Shown here in pieces: positions 1 to 9,671 of a DNA stretch of 20,095 nt. Both the position numbers and the translations under genes were made by a program. Position 1 is the first letter of the stretch. Each line of letters begins with the position of its first letter. Source of the stretch: Cephalothrix spiralis (Eukaryota > Nemertea > Palaeonemertea > Archinemertea > Cephalotrichidae); contig JAUCNG010211084.1 of the NCBI GenBank assembly GCA_032353305.1, forward strand, positions 1 through 20,095, written 5' to 3'. The notes beneath the pieces were generated by a model. It was given only the letters and a program-made list of their open reading frames with translations, did no database searches and was not told the DNA's origin.

Positions 1-526
1 ATTCCCCGCCCCTATGGGCCATCCATAGCGACTGATAGCGCTTGAAAAAATGTCCCCGCCTGCGATGCCTAGCGCCGAAAAATTAATGCCATCCAAGCGA
101 AATCGCTACGCAGCGCTATTTTCACATTTCCCGGCCCCTCCCTCCGGTGTTTTTTATTGCCTGGTGCATAAAACATGGGAAAGTGTTAAAAATGCCCCAA
201 ATTTGATGATGTACTGAAATTTGACAAGCCATAACTCTTCAAGATCTTGATCGATTTTGAATTTTATTTTATGGTAGTAATCGGCATGTTCCATTATAAA
301 GGATCATAACTAATTTTAGACAAATATTAGTTGGCAATATATCGATTTACGCAACAAAACGGCTAATTTTCACTAGGGGGCATAATGCCAAACCCCCTAC
401 AATTTGAAGTCAAAGATAGCCCTGCAGAAATAGGGTTAACTGTAAATTAGTTCAAATTTAGTACTATGGTATAAGATGTGCATCTAAATTATGGTAAGTT
501 TGACTTTAATAACTAATTTTGCTAAA
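1..526. other. Non-coding flank, left edge of window
   Basis: No supportable gene. The first ~150 bases are clearly richer in G and C than what follows and contain several AGCGCT-type words (near 38-44 and 113-118), which could be the tail of a repeat cut by the window edge. A small perfect hairpin with 7 bp arms (TAGGGGG at 374-380, CCCCCTA at 393-399) is visible. ATGGTAAGTT near 491-500 resembles a 5' splice donor, but no open exon ends there. Confidence 0.5.
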
Positions 527-633
527 GGCCCTGTGTCACACTACGACGTATAGAGTAACGTATGCCAACGTTTTAGAATTAGCTAATGGTTGATAGGTTT
601 TGTATCAGTTAAACGTCGTAGTGTGACAGGGCC
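527..633. mobile_element. Short terminal-inverted-repeat MITE (~107 bp)
   Basis: The left end at 527-549 (GGCCCTGTGTCACACTACGA and onward) is matched in reverse complement by 613-633 (ACGTCGTAGTGTGACAGGGC plus C). This gives terminal inverted repeats of about 21-23 bp with one small indel around a ~63 bp AT-rich core with no coding capacity. The form is that of a miniature inverted-repeat transposable element. I could not see an unambiguous target-site duplication, so the exact ends and the superfamily are uncertain. Confidence 0.6.
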
Positions 634-640
634 ATATTAT

Positions 641-690
641 GTCCCTGTCACACTACGGCGTTTTAGAAAAACTTATGCCTAGCAGGTGGA
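641..690 (+). mobile_element. Half copy of the same MITE
   Basis: Starting 8 bases after the complete element, GTCCCTGTCACACTACGGCG (641-660) repeats the left terminus of the 527-633 element in the same orientation. Weaker similarity follows (an ACTTATGCC word where the first copy has ACGTATGCC). No matching right terminus is seen downstream, so this is either a truncated second insertion or what remains of a tandem pair. Confidence 0.45.
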
Positions 691-1913
691 AAAATATCTC
701 AAAATTTAAAAAGCCGAACGCGACCCATTTTAATATCTCGGGTCAAATACGCTACATGCAGTATACTTTTTCGCACAGTATTTGACATGTGCCGCCACCG
801 AGTGAATAAACAAAATGAGCATTATCACAATAATTCTGATACATTTGTATAAAGCGTTGACGTTAATTTATACAAATGTCTACTTCTTATTTCAGTGACA
901 TTTCTTCTTGTCTTTTACATATGTTTGCTGGTTTCTTAACAAAGGACTAAATTTCACAGAAGCCCCTGGTCTACGTACCGGCGGTGCAGGCCAAGTTATT
1001 TGTGTTTAATGTTTCGAAAAGGCTCTAATAGAACACTGAAATCTCTGTTCGGTAGTGTCTTCTGTACTGCACATTCTAACTTGATCTCCTTCTAATAGAG
1101 CTATAGCGAACTATCAGAACTGAACACTCTGCAGATCGGAACTCAAAGTATTAAATAAACTATCTGTTTTATTGAATTGTGTCTGACATAAAGCTGCTGT
1201 TTTTAACTGTTTGAAGGATTCAACGCCACCAGTAAATATAAAAAAATCACTGAAGCATAACGAGTCTTATGATACAGGACAGTTTAACTATAAATTATAT
1301 GTGTTGTGCCTAACATGTATTGAATTTTGTTTTGGCAGTTTGAATTAACAGACGCGCCTTAATTGAAGCACAAAAAACACGTTTTTTACCAATAGTTAAA
1401 ATCCCCGAAATTTCAAGGCAATATCGACGGTCCAATAATAAACAAAGTTCAAGGTCTTCGCCACTTTAAGCTCCCGACTATAGCATATAATTTATGGACA
1501 ATTTTGATCCATGCTTCTTTTCTCTCGCCGATAAAACTTACATACCACAGTGGCAACTTGATGTCTATTAGACCAGGGGTTATATCTATTCCAACAGTTA
1601 ATAAATTTATCATTTTATCTTAGCTCCAAGCCTTCCCTTCACACTTAGAAAAAACTAGAGATTGCATTTTCAAATCTTCATAGTAAGTAACAATTGATTA
1701 AAATATTTTAGCGATAATCATCTTTAAAATATCTTAATTAAAAAAAAGTGTTTTTACACTTCTGAACTTCAGCTCGGCTCATTTACTTATCATATTATTC
1801 TGATTTATACAGGCCACTTCACATCCGTACATTTCTATAATCTATATAACAGATCGTTTTGATTTAAGAGATCGAATTAACATCATCATTCATATGTAAG
1901 GTACATTTGTAAT
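691..1913 (+). promoter_or_regulatory. 5' flank of the MACPF-VLIG gene; promoter and leader not resolved
   Basis: This AT-rich stretch has no convincing reading frame and must hold the promoter or 5' leader of the large gene, unless those lie further upstream. TATATAA at 1843-1849 could be a TATA box, which would leave a leader of only ~40 bases. Alternatively TTCTGATTTATACAG ending near 1811 looks like a 3' splice acceptor, which would make 1812-1913 the 3' part of a spliced untranslated leader, a common arrangement for single-coding-exon genes. The two readings compete and the sequence alone does not decide. The stop TAA at 1878-1880 is in frame with the downstream ATG and closes the frame upstream. 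Confidence 0.3.
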
Positions 1914-4900
1914 ATGGCTGAAGGTGGTACTGCTATTCAAAAGAAGACGCTCGAATCTGAACTCGAAAGAGAACTCGAAAGAGCTTCTCTTGATGTACAA
2001 TTCTGGGCACAGACTCTTAAAAGTAAGTTTGATATAACTGATTATAACCAGTTACAATTCGAAGACACTTTTATAGCTACTAATTTGCTCAAATATGTCA
2101 GATACAACTGGGAAACAAATGCATTAAATCAGTTTCTTGAAGATGCAAAGGATAAGAAAAGGGAACAAGAGATGAAGGACAGGCGTGAGAAAGATATGAA
2201 GGACTCTATTAGTTTACTTACTGAGATTAAAAACCTGAGGGACGATGGTAAACACAGAAGTGACGAAGTTGTGAAAGGTAAAGAGCAGCAATTACGACAG
2301 TGTTTACAGGTCCCAGATGAGGCATTGCACAGCACCTATAGCGATGTAAGTTTAGATGACGTCATTAACAAGCTAGAGGCAAAGCTAGGAGAGGCGACAA
2401 AAATCCAAAGACGAGAACTATCTCCTCCTGAGTTAATTAGTTCGGCTTCAGGTGGAATAGCCCTCCGGGGTATTTTGTTGACTAACAATATGACTAAAAC
2501 AATCGAGGCTTGTACTGAGATTCGGAAGACAGTATTCAAAGCACCTAAAGATATAACACTGCTCTCTTCAATTAGCTCTGAAAGCGACAGGATTGTTGAG
2601 TTCACTACCCGCAAACAAAGCTACAATTTCAATCGTTCCCTTGATATATTGGGTTACGATATAGCAATAAGTGGAAAAGGTGGTCGTTATGGGTTTCAAT
2701 CAGAGGCAGGCCTCAACAAACATCATGATAAAGAGTCATGTTCTGAGGTAAAGGCCAATAGGAATGAAGTCTTTCATTATAAAGAGATAATAGCATATGT
2801 TCCTAAATCCATCTGTGAGCTCAGAGAAGATAAACTCGAGTTCACTGAGAGTGCAGCAGAAGATCTACGCAAGATTGAAGTAGTAATTGAAGGAACAAGT
2901 GATGAAGAGCTGATACGTAAAAAGTGTAACAATTTTTTCGAAAGCTATGGGTCGCATGTAAACACAGGTATTATTGAGTTCGGAGGCATGTACCGTTGGA
3001 GAGCTACTTACTCTAAGGAATGTACATCAAATAAGCAAGATGATACAAGTATGGTACGCGATACACTAGTTTGTTTTAAGTCAATAAGCTACTCAGGATT
3101 TGGAGTAAGCGCCGGGGGCTCAGTCAGTGGCGATTACATCAAGGCTAATTCTAGTATAACATTAGATTATAATGAGACTGAATTATCTATGATAACACTG
3201 GATATATTAAAGAAAGGAGGCCCACAAGAGATCACATCTCTTTCTTCATGGAAAACTGGCCTCAAGAACAATGAGACATGGGTTATATTAAACAGGGGGT
3301 CCAATCTGGAAAGGGATTTTGTTGGTATTTGGAAAATAATCAAATATAATTCAGATTCGTTCAAAAACTCTAAAAAGTTGTCAGACACTCTTCGAAATAC
3401 CTGGCAGGCAATAAATAACATAACACCAATTGACAACAGTATTGAAGACAATATTTTTGACTTTAACAAATATTTGGATAAAATACAGCAGTGGAACAAT
3501 GATCCTGATTTTGTAAATAATATAGCTGATCATCTGGGTGAGCTTCATTCTAAAGTGGAGGAAATATGTCGTATTACTGGAGAGTCAAAACTATGGGTTA
3601 CAAAACTGCGGGCAGATGAACCCCTCACTGACTTCATATCAAAAGTATTGCAGATAAAAGATCAAATCTCAGAGGCCAACTTGATCTATGTCCAGTTTCG
3701 TATCAATGAATTAATCAAATTGACTTATGACAGCGACTTTCCTAAGAGGACAGAGTTATTACAATGGATGGTGAGTTTAAAAACAAAACAATACAATATT
3801 ACTGACCATTTGATTCCAAAAGATATCCCAAACTTCGTTTCTATAATTAGAGAGTCACTTCAACCAGCAATGGATTTCGATTCAGTGTACATGAAAGCTA
3901 CAAATAATTTATCTCAGTTAGTTAGAAATCTTCAAACAAAACTTGATGCAGATAACAAGCATCGTGATCTGTTTTTTGTCGTTGTTGTGCTGAGGGTTAT
4001 GAAGTATGATTTGGAGAGTTGGGTTACTAAGGAGATGTTAGAAACGTTTGTTTCCACATTTGAGAATTTTTATAAAGAATACAACGATCACCACACAGCT
4101 GGCGACGTTGAATGCTTCGCATTTTTGATTTCAGAACTTGTAGGATCTTTAGTTGGGAGACTTAACGATGGCAGCATGCATGAAGAATTTCAACGTATTT
4201 ATGGCGCGATTAAGATTCATTCCCCACAAACCATAAACAACTTTATTGCTAGAAATACAGAATGTCCACCATACCGCTGGCAAACAATCCGTTCTACATT
4301 TAACGACGTAAAAAAAGGGAATGTAAAATTACTGGAAATAACAGATATGACAGATTTCAATAACGTGTTTGACAAAAATCGTCCTATTGTTCAGCAAAAA
4401 AAGCAGAGAAAGGATGGGGACGAATATATACGAAAATCTGAAGAGTTAACAGAATCAAAAAAGGGCACAGATGTTGACGATGAACAGCTTCTAGATACAT
4501 GTACTGCATGTTCACAAGGGATGAACCTCACAAAACCCCTCATCTCATTGAAATGTAGCATCTCTGCGTCCGAAATAGGGGAGACTGAACTGAGTGAAAA
4601 GGGCAAATTAATTTTAGAACAGTTTGGGTTAATAGACTATTATCCGTCTAAAATCAGTCTGAGGAATGTAATGGCAGTATCAGATCTACCCAAAGATAGC
4701 ATAGTAATGCTTCCATGGAGAATAATGCAGAGGCTAATAATGCTTGATTTTAATGGTTGTGATAACGAAATTACCAACTATGCACAGTTGTGCAAGAACA
4801 ATAAAACTGAAAAATCTGACATTGAAGACTTTTCAATTGACAGCATTATCAGAGACGCAGAATGTGCTACACTAAGTACTCAACATCCCCAAGATATTTT

Positions 4901-7900
4901 TCAGGCTATATTTGCCTGCTGTGATTTAATACTGAAGCAGACAATAATTTCTAAGATGTTTCTTTGTCGCCTTGCTGTTCCGTTTCTTTCACCTGAACTA
5001 ATTGGCGAATCCCTACAGCTTTCAGTTTGGGCACTTCGTAGCATAATCGTAGAACATAAGGTTGATGATGCGTTCAAATATTCCTCGGTTATTAAAGAGC
5101 CCATTAAAACAATATCATTTATTCGATTAGGTAATCCGGGATTTTCCAAATCAATCCTACTAAATCATGTCATCAATAATCAACTACACCACTCTTTCTG
5201 GAATAGAGAATGTCCCTTTAGTCAAGTAGAGAGGCAACTAGCTGATGGGTTAGTTGAGTGTCAGTGGTTTATACCTTCCTGTAAGAGAGTCAATACTTTC
5301 AATGATGTGACAATGTTTATGAACCTACGAGGTGATGCTTGCAAATTCAAGAAGCAGGTTAGTGTAATGAAGTATTTCTCAAACATCATAGTAAGCGTTG
5401 TTGACATAAGTGACATAGAGAGATCTGATATATTTGACTATATCAAAGATCTACATGCTGCCCCAATAAAAAATATTTTGGTGCTGACAAATAAAAATCT
5501 TGAGGCCATGAATACAGATGTGCTCAAAATGCAACTTGAACCATTAAAAATTTTTGGAAAAAATTTTTCGTTTATTCTAGGATTTAATAATAATTCAAAG
5601 AGGGTAAAAACAATCGCTGATATAACAAATGAAATTAGAGAAGCTGTTAAGGCACTTCTTCAAAACGAAAATGGAAAGGTTATTGAAGATATTTGCTATA
5701 AACAAAAGATGGATGGTATACTAATAGATGAAGAGGCTGAGTTATGCAAATCGGCCAAAGAGCTAGCCCTTGAGGTTATGAGCTGTATGGACAGCAATTC
5801 AACCGATGAATGTAAAAGAACCATGTTACTACTTCAAGGTAACATTCAACAGAAATTGAGTAAATTACAAAAGAAAAAAGAACGATCAGGGAGGAATTCT
5901 CAGAAATTGAATGTCATTCTTGAAAAGGAACGTATTCAACAGACAATGGATGTCCTAAGGAAGAAACAACTTGACTACTCAATGCCATTAAGCAAATTAA
6001 TGAAATCTTTCTTAATGAACCTGATAAAAACTGTAGAAACTCCTACTTCTGTTTTCTTCCAGCAGTGGTTAAAATTTTACCTTAACGAAAAAAGTAGAAA
6101 CACACTTCCTAGTTTGCGGAGTGATTACCAGTCAAAATGGGTCAAACTTAATGATTCAGGGGGAGAATGTCAATCCGACATCACTCAAAACCTTAAGACG
6201 GAGTTGGTTGATGCAGAGAAAAAGCTAGCTGATCCCGCTCTTGGACTTGAGCACCTGTTAAGAGAGATGTCCCAGATATATGAAGCAGCGATTGAAAGTA
6301 AACAGCAACTTAGTCAAGAAACGCTAAAAAATATTCGGCAGTTGCCTTATGTAGCTGCTAAATTACTTACCGAAGGACAACCGATAGAAATAATGAATGG
6401 GGACACACGCAGTGTCCCAATAACCTGGATCAAGGATGTGTTCAACGGTTTAGAGAAACTATTAGGTGATAAGAAATTATATGCTATATCTGTACTTGGT
6501 GTACAAAGCTCAGGGAAGTCTACTCTAATGAATACAGTGTTTGGTTTGCAGTTTGCATCAAGTGTTGGACGATGTACACGGGGTGCCTTCATGCAGCTTA
6601 TTGAGGTTAAAGACAAAGGAATGAACTATGATTATGTCCTGGTTATTGATACTGAAGGACTTCGAGCACCACAAGTCGGACAGACCAAACATGTACATGA
6701 TAACGAACTAGCAACATTTGTCATTGGAATAGGGGATGTCACAATTATTAATATCAAAGGCGAAAACATGGCTGAGATAAGTGATGTGCTTCAAATCGCA
6801 GTTCATGCATTTTTAAGGATGAGGTTAGTTAATAAAAATTTCAAGCTTCATCGTAACTGTGTTTTCATTCACCAGAATGTCCCAGCTGTCGATGCGAAGG
6901 ACAAGATGCAGCAGGGTTGTCAGAAAATACAGGAGACACTAGACCGTCTCACAAAAAAAGTATGTCAAATAGAGAGTATATCATACATTAACAGCTTTAA
7001 TCAGATTATTGATTTCGATAGAAACAATCACGTCTGGTACTTTTCTGACCTGTGGCGTGGTGATCCACCAATGGCGCCTATAAATCCAGGATACGCAGAG
7101 AATGCACAAGATGTAAGACACTGCTTATTGAACGATATACCAAATAAGTTGACAGTCCTTACACTAACAGGCATGATTCAGCGTATAGAAGACGTCTGGA
7201 GTGGTGTGCTTTCTGATGATTTTGTTTTTAGCTTCAAAAACAGTCTTGCCGCGAGTGCATACCACAGCCTTGGGAGTGAATATAATGACCTTAAATGGAA
7301 TATTGAATTCGAAATTACAGAATGGCTTCAGACAAATATTATCACTCAGCTTCAGGATTGTGTTTCATGCGATTTACTGAAAGAACTTAGCATAGAACTG
7401 CAATCAGAATTGAGCAGTAAAGTCGTTGTTTTAACAAATACAGCTGAAAACAAACTTAAGGAATTTTTTGCCACACATAACCTTAAGGATTACTTAATAG
7501 AATGGAAACATCAAACCATACACCACCTAGAGCAGGACTCAAATGAGTACCTTAGAAGAGCTAAAAGAGAAATTAATCATACAGCAGAATCCCTGATGTT
7601 TGATTTTAATCAGCGAAAAATGCAAAAGTATTATGAGAAAGACATTTTACAAAAGGCTAGAGAATTTGCAGAATCGAACAAAGGAATTCAGGTTGGTGAT
7701 CAGCAGCTCCTTAATATGTTTAACAATGTGTGGGCTCAATGGGTGTCTGAGCTTACAGCACATAATTATGATGAACCAGTCAATATTGAGGAAATTGTAG
7801 AGAAAATGCTCTTTGATAATCTACAAAAGGATTCGCATCAAAGTCTTAGAAAAGAGATTGAAAAACATCCCCTTACTGATTCCTTTCCTTCAAACGTTCT

Positions 7901-9446
7901 TAAAGGTAGCATGGATGCTTGTGAAATCGAGGTCGAGTATCATCTGTGTGAAAAGAAATCAAAAAACATTTTTAAGAGAGCATACAATTGGAAAAAAAGA
8001 AATGACAAATTCCAATTTAACAAAGACGAAATAGTAAATGATGCTGCAACCGTTATTGATTGTATATTTGAAAATGTCGGAATTTACTTGAATGACTTGT
8101 CTCAAGTGAGTAGTCGATTCCAGGAATCGCATGCTTCACAGTTAATAAAAAAAGTTATTAAAGGTATCGACGAGCATAACGGGGACAAGGAACAATACTT
8201 TACAATACGATCAACTCTCAAAGTCAAACTTGCTGTCCATACATCCCGCTTTGCGATTGTTATTTTTAAGAAGATGCATGCAGATTATGACGAGAAAAAT
8301 AGTATTACCAAGAAACTGAATGCATACGAAAAGCACATATTGCACCTTTTTAAGAATATGGTGAAGCAGAACACGAATGAGGTAATAGCTGCTGATTTTC
8401 TTTACAATAAACTGGTTGCAGCTATAAAGGAAGTCTTGGACATAAGATTGTCTCTCGAAATAGTAAAAGATATCGTACATCATTTTAGAACCAAGTATCA
8501 ATTGATGATTGAAATTCTGGATGATCTAGCTGATAAAGCTAATTTTGATAACTATAAATTCTTCATCGGAAATGCAAAAGGCTATTCACTCGAGTGGTTG
8601 ACTAAGTTTATTAATAGAAAATTCTTTGATGCTGATAAAAAAGAGTACATGACTGTATTACAAAGTCTTACCTCTGGTATTATTAAAGACTTGATAAAGT
8701 GTATAAAGTCTGCCTCAGACGCCGAATTGTCGAAGAAAAAAGAAGATCAGTCAACAGTCACTTGGAGTAAAAACTTCCATACTTGCTTAACTAAAATCAA
8801 AATTCCAGAGTCTGAACTTACACTTGTGAGCGAACTAGATGTGATAGATTACGTGAACCTTCAGAGACTTCTTTTAGACAAGTGCAGTGGCATGACGAAA
8901 GAAGTGTTGGGCATGTTTAAAGATTTGAAACCAGAAGATATTACACGATACAGTCAAATTTTAGAAAAACTCTGGAGCTGCCGTGCACAATGTCCATTTT
9001 GTAATGAACCATGTACTATTGAACACACTACTGATAACACAAATCATCGATGTTTACAGCATAGACCAAAAGGTGTTAGTGGGATTAGATGGGGTGAGGG
9101 ATCCAAGAAGGGGGAACTTGTAATTGAATCCTGCAATTTCGATGTCCAAAACAAGGATGTAGCTTTTAAGTGCCTTTCATCCAAAAATGAGTGTAGGGCT
9201 TCAGGTAAATGCACTACTACTGGTAATGAACAGACAGTTCATAAATATATAGAATACAAAACTTATCTACCAACATGGGATATTGCGCCGTCAAACTGTA
9301 TGGATGAATCAAAGTACTGGATGTGGTTCATAGCAACATACAAACACCAACTCTCAGAAGATTATAACGCAAAATTGCCTGACATCCCAGATACTTGGAA
9401 TAAAATTACGATTCAACAAGCAAAAGACAGCCTTAGGATTTTTTAA
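1914..9446 (+). CDS. Very large inducible GTPase (VLIG/GVIN family) with N-terminal MACPF-like domain, 2,510 aa
   Basis: An intact single-exon frame. The ATG is the first after an in-frame stop at 1878-1880 and has a good context (A at -3, G at +4); the stop is TAA at 9444-9446. Order of parts: a charged, coiled-coil-prone N-terminus (residues ~10-165); a MACPF-like domain (~185-500); a mainly helical linker (~500-890); the VLIG/URGCP first module (~895-1290) with a degenerate P-loop; a coiled coil (~1300-1360) and the WLKFYLN segment typical of VLIGs; the VLIG G domain (~1515-1760) with P-loop G1529-S1536, DTEG 1579-1582 and HQNV 1653-1656; a long helical stalk; and a Cys/His C-terminus (2360-2385). 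Mammalian VLIGs are about 2,400 aa, so the length fits. VLIGs are cytosolic and nuclear interferon-induced GTPases of the dynamin-like/GBP world. No signal peptide or clear transmembrane helix is seen, so an intracellular location is expected. The family call is near certain; the immune role is inferred. The MACPF call rests on the YGSH signature and overall layout. Confidence 0.96.
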   Translation: MAEGGTAIQKKTLESELERELERASLDVQFWAQTLKSKFDITDYNQLQFEDTFIATNLLKYVRYNWETNALNQFLEDAKDKKREQEMKDRREKDMKDSISLLTEIKNLRDDGKHRSDEVVKGKEQQLRQCLQVPDEALHSTYSDVSLDDVINKLEAKLGEATKIQRRELSPPELISSASGGIALRGILLTNNMTKTIEACTEIRKTVFKAPKDITLLSSISSESDRIVEFTTRKQSYNFNRSLDILGYDIAISGKGGRYGFQSEAGLNKHHDKESCSEVKANRNEVFHYKEIIAYVPKSICELREDKLEFTESAAEDLRKIEVVIEGTSDEELIRKKCNNFFESYGSHVNTGIIEFGGMYRWRATYSKECTSNKQDDTSMVRDTLVCFKSISYSGFGVSAGGSVSGDYIKANSSITLDYNETELSMITLDILKKGGPQEITSLSSWKTGLKNNETWVILNRGSNLERDFVGIWKIIKYNSDSFKNSKKLSDTLRNTWQAINNITPIDNSIEDNIFDFNKYLDKIQQWNNDPDFVNNIADHLGELHSKVEEICRITGESKLWVTKLRADEPLTDFISKVLQIKDQISEANLIYVQFRINELIKLTYDSDFPKRTELLQWMVSLKTKQYNITDHLIPKDIPNFVSIIRESLQPAMDFDSVYMKATNNLSQLVRNLQTKLDADNKHRDLFFVVVVLRVMKYDLESWVTKEMLETFVSTFENFYKEYNDHHTAGDVECFAFLISELVGSLVGRLNDGSMHEEFQRIYGAIKIHSPQTINNFIARNTECPPYRWQTIRSTFNDVKKGNVKLLEITDMTDFNNVFDKNRPIVQQKKQRKDGDEYIRKSEELTESKKGTDVDDEQLLDTCTACSQGMNLTKPLISLKCSISASEIGETELSEKGKLILEQFGLIDYYPSKISLRNVMAVSDLPKDSIVMLPWRIMQRLIMLDFNGCDNEITNYAQLCKNNKTEKSDIEDFSIDSIIRDAECATLSTQHPQDIFQAIFACCDLILKQTIISKMFLCRLAVPFLSPELIGESLQLSVWALRSIIVEHKVDDAFKYSSVIKEPIKTISFIRLGNPGFSKSILLNHVINNQLHHSFWNRECPFSQVERQLADGLVECQWFIPSCKRVNTFNDVTMFMNLRGDACKFKKQVSVMKYFSNIIVSVVDISDIERSDIFDYIKDLHAAPIKNILVLTNKNLEAMNTDVLKMQLEPLKIFGKNFSFILGFNNNSKRVKTIADITNEIREAVKALLQNENGKVIEDICYKQKMDGILIDEEAELCKSAKELALEVMSCMDSNSTDECKRTMLLLQGNIQQKLSKLQKKKERSGRNSQKLNVILEKERIQQTMDVLRKKQLDYSMPLSKLMKSFLMNLIKTVETPTSVFFQQWLKFYLNEKSRNTLPSLRSDYQSKWVKLNDSGGECQSDITQNLKTELVDAEKKLADPALGLEHLLREMSQIYEAAIESKQQLSQETLKNIRQLPYVAAKLLTEGQPIEIMNGDTRSVPITWIKDVFNGLEKLLGDKKLYAISVLGVQSSGKSTLMNTVFGLQFASSVGRCTRGAFMQLIEVKDKGMNYDYVLVIDTEGLRAPQVGQTKHVHDNELATFVIGIGDVTIINIKGENMAEISDVLQIAVHAFLRMRLVNKNFKLHRNCVFIHQNVPAVDAKDKMQQGCQKIQETLDRLTKKVCQIESISYINSFNQIIDFDRNNHVWYFSDLWRGDPPMAPINPGYAENAQDVRHCLLNDIPNKLTVLTLTGMIQRIEDVWSGVLSDDFVFSFKNSLAASAYHSLGSEYNDLKWNIEFEITEWLQTNIITQLQDCVSCDLLKELSIELQSELSSKVVVLTNTAENKLKEFFATHNLKDYLIEWKHQTIHHLEQDSNEYLRRAKREINHTAESLMFDFNQRKMQKYYEKDILQKAREFAESNKGIQVGDQQLLNMFNNVWAQWVSELTAHNYDEPVNIEEIVEKMLFDNLQKDSHQSLRKEIEKHPLTDSFPSNVLKGSMDACEIEVEYHLCEKKSKNIFKRAYNWKKRNDKFQFNKDEIVNDAATVIDCIFENVGIYLNDLSQVSSRFQESHASQLIKKVIKGIDEHNGDKEQYFTIRSTLKVKLAVHTSRFAIVIFKKMHADYDEKNSITKKLNAYEKHILHLFKNMVKQNTNEVIAADFLYNKLVAAIKEVLDIRLSLEIVKDIVHHFRTKYQLMIEILDDLADKANFDNYKFFIGNAKGYSLEWLTKFINRKFFDADKKEYMTVLQSLTSGIIKDLIKCIKSASDAELSKKKEDQSTVTWSKNFHTCLTKIKIPESELTLVSELDVIDYVNLQRLLLDKCSGMTKEVLGMFKDLKPEDITRYSQILEKLWSCRAQCPFCNEPCTIEHTTDNTNHRCLQHRPKGVSGIRWGEGSKKGELVIESCNFDVQNKDVAFKCLSSKNECRASGKCTTTGNEQTVHKYIEYKTYLPTWDIAPSNCMDESKYWMWFIATYKHQLSEDYNAKLPDIPDTWNKITIQQAKDSLRIF
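2466..3413 (+). other. MACPF-like (perforin-fold) domain of the large GTPase, residues ~185-500
   Basis: Residues 345-348 (YGSH), followed by a Thr-rich strand and a Gly-Gly pair (GIIEFGG), match the central MACPF signature, Y-G-[ST]-H followed by a glycine pair. Downstream comes a run of alternating small and aromatic residues (around GFGVSAGGSVSGDY), as in the membrane-inserting strands of the fold. Then Gly435-Gly436-Pro437 is followed by a Trp-containing segment, as after the second insertion cluster of perforin-like proteins. The upstream half (residues ~185-345) is much less conserved to my eye. MACPF proteins usually oligomerise on membranes and may or may not form pores; nothing here shows that this copy does. 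It carries no secretion signal, which would be unusual for a classic extracellular pore former. Confidence 0.75.
4596..5783 (+). other. VLIG/URGCP first module with degenerate G-motifs, residues ~895-1290
   Basis: Blocks typical of the VLIG/URGCP N-terminal module appear in the expected order: a GLIDYYPSKISLRNV segment (~906-920), an LPWRIMQRLIMLDF segment, HPQDIFQAIFACCDLILKQ (~990-1008) leading into CRLAVPFLSPE, WALRSI, then RLGNPGFSKS at 1071-1080 and NLRGD at 1137-1141. The RLGNPGFSKS block occupies the place of a P-loop, but the glycine expected before the lysine is Ser1078. NLRGD occupies the place of the DxxG switch without its aspartate. This module therefore looks like a pseudo-GTPase fold that probably does not hydrolyse GTP. 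It may serve assembly or regulation of the second, intact G domain; that role is inference. Confidence 0.8.
6456..7193 (+). other. Canonical VLIG-type G domain, residues ~1515-1760
   Basis: The nucleotide-binding motifs are intact: G1 GVQSSGKS (1529-1536), the switch Thr in a RCTRG block shortly after, G3 DTEG (1579-1582), and a guanine-contact-like HQNV (1653-1656). The family-specific DLWRGDPPMAPINPGY block (from residue 1712) follows. This layout is that of the large VLIG-type G domain related to GBP and dynamin-like GTPases. These usually bind GTP with low affinity and dimerise through the G domain. All key residues needed for binding and hydrolysis in the family appear present, so this copy is expected to be active. 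Confidence 0.93.
8991..9068 (+). other. C-terminal Cys/His cluster of the GTPase, residues 2360-2385
   Basis: CPFC (Cys2360, Cys2363), a further Cys in EPC, and then His2378, Cys2380 and His2383 before Arg-Pro form a compact cluster. VLIG proteins characteristically end with a CPxC ... HRP block of this kind, which looks like a zinc-binding knuckle. Metal binding is inferred from residue spacing only. Confidence 0.7.
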
Positions 9447-9665
9447 GCCAACTAAATACATATACATTCCGCTGTCAAAGTTTCAAAGTGTCGTTAGGTT
9501 TTACCATAAACTCCCTGGCTATACAATTCTATTCGTTCAAATTAAATTCTCAGAGTCAAATCATATAAGTACTTATACAATTTTTACTGACCCTAACTGT
9601 TCTTTTGCCAGATCAACATACGACACGAAACCTCAAATCTATTTCCCTAACATTTATGAAGAACT

Positions 9666-9671
9666 AATAAA
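9666..9671 (+). terminator. Candidate polyadenylation signal AATAAA of the GTPase gene
   Basis: A perfect AATAAA hexamer lies 220 bases past the stop codon and is the first one downstream of it. A second AATAAA at 10166-10171, just before the foldback element, could serve an alternative longer 3' end. Confidence 0.5.
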
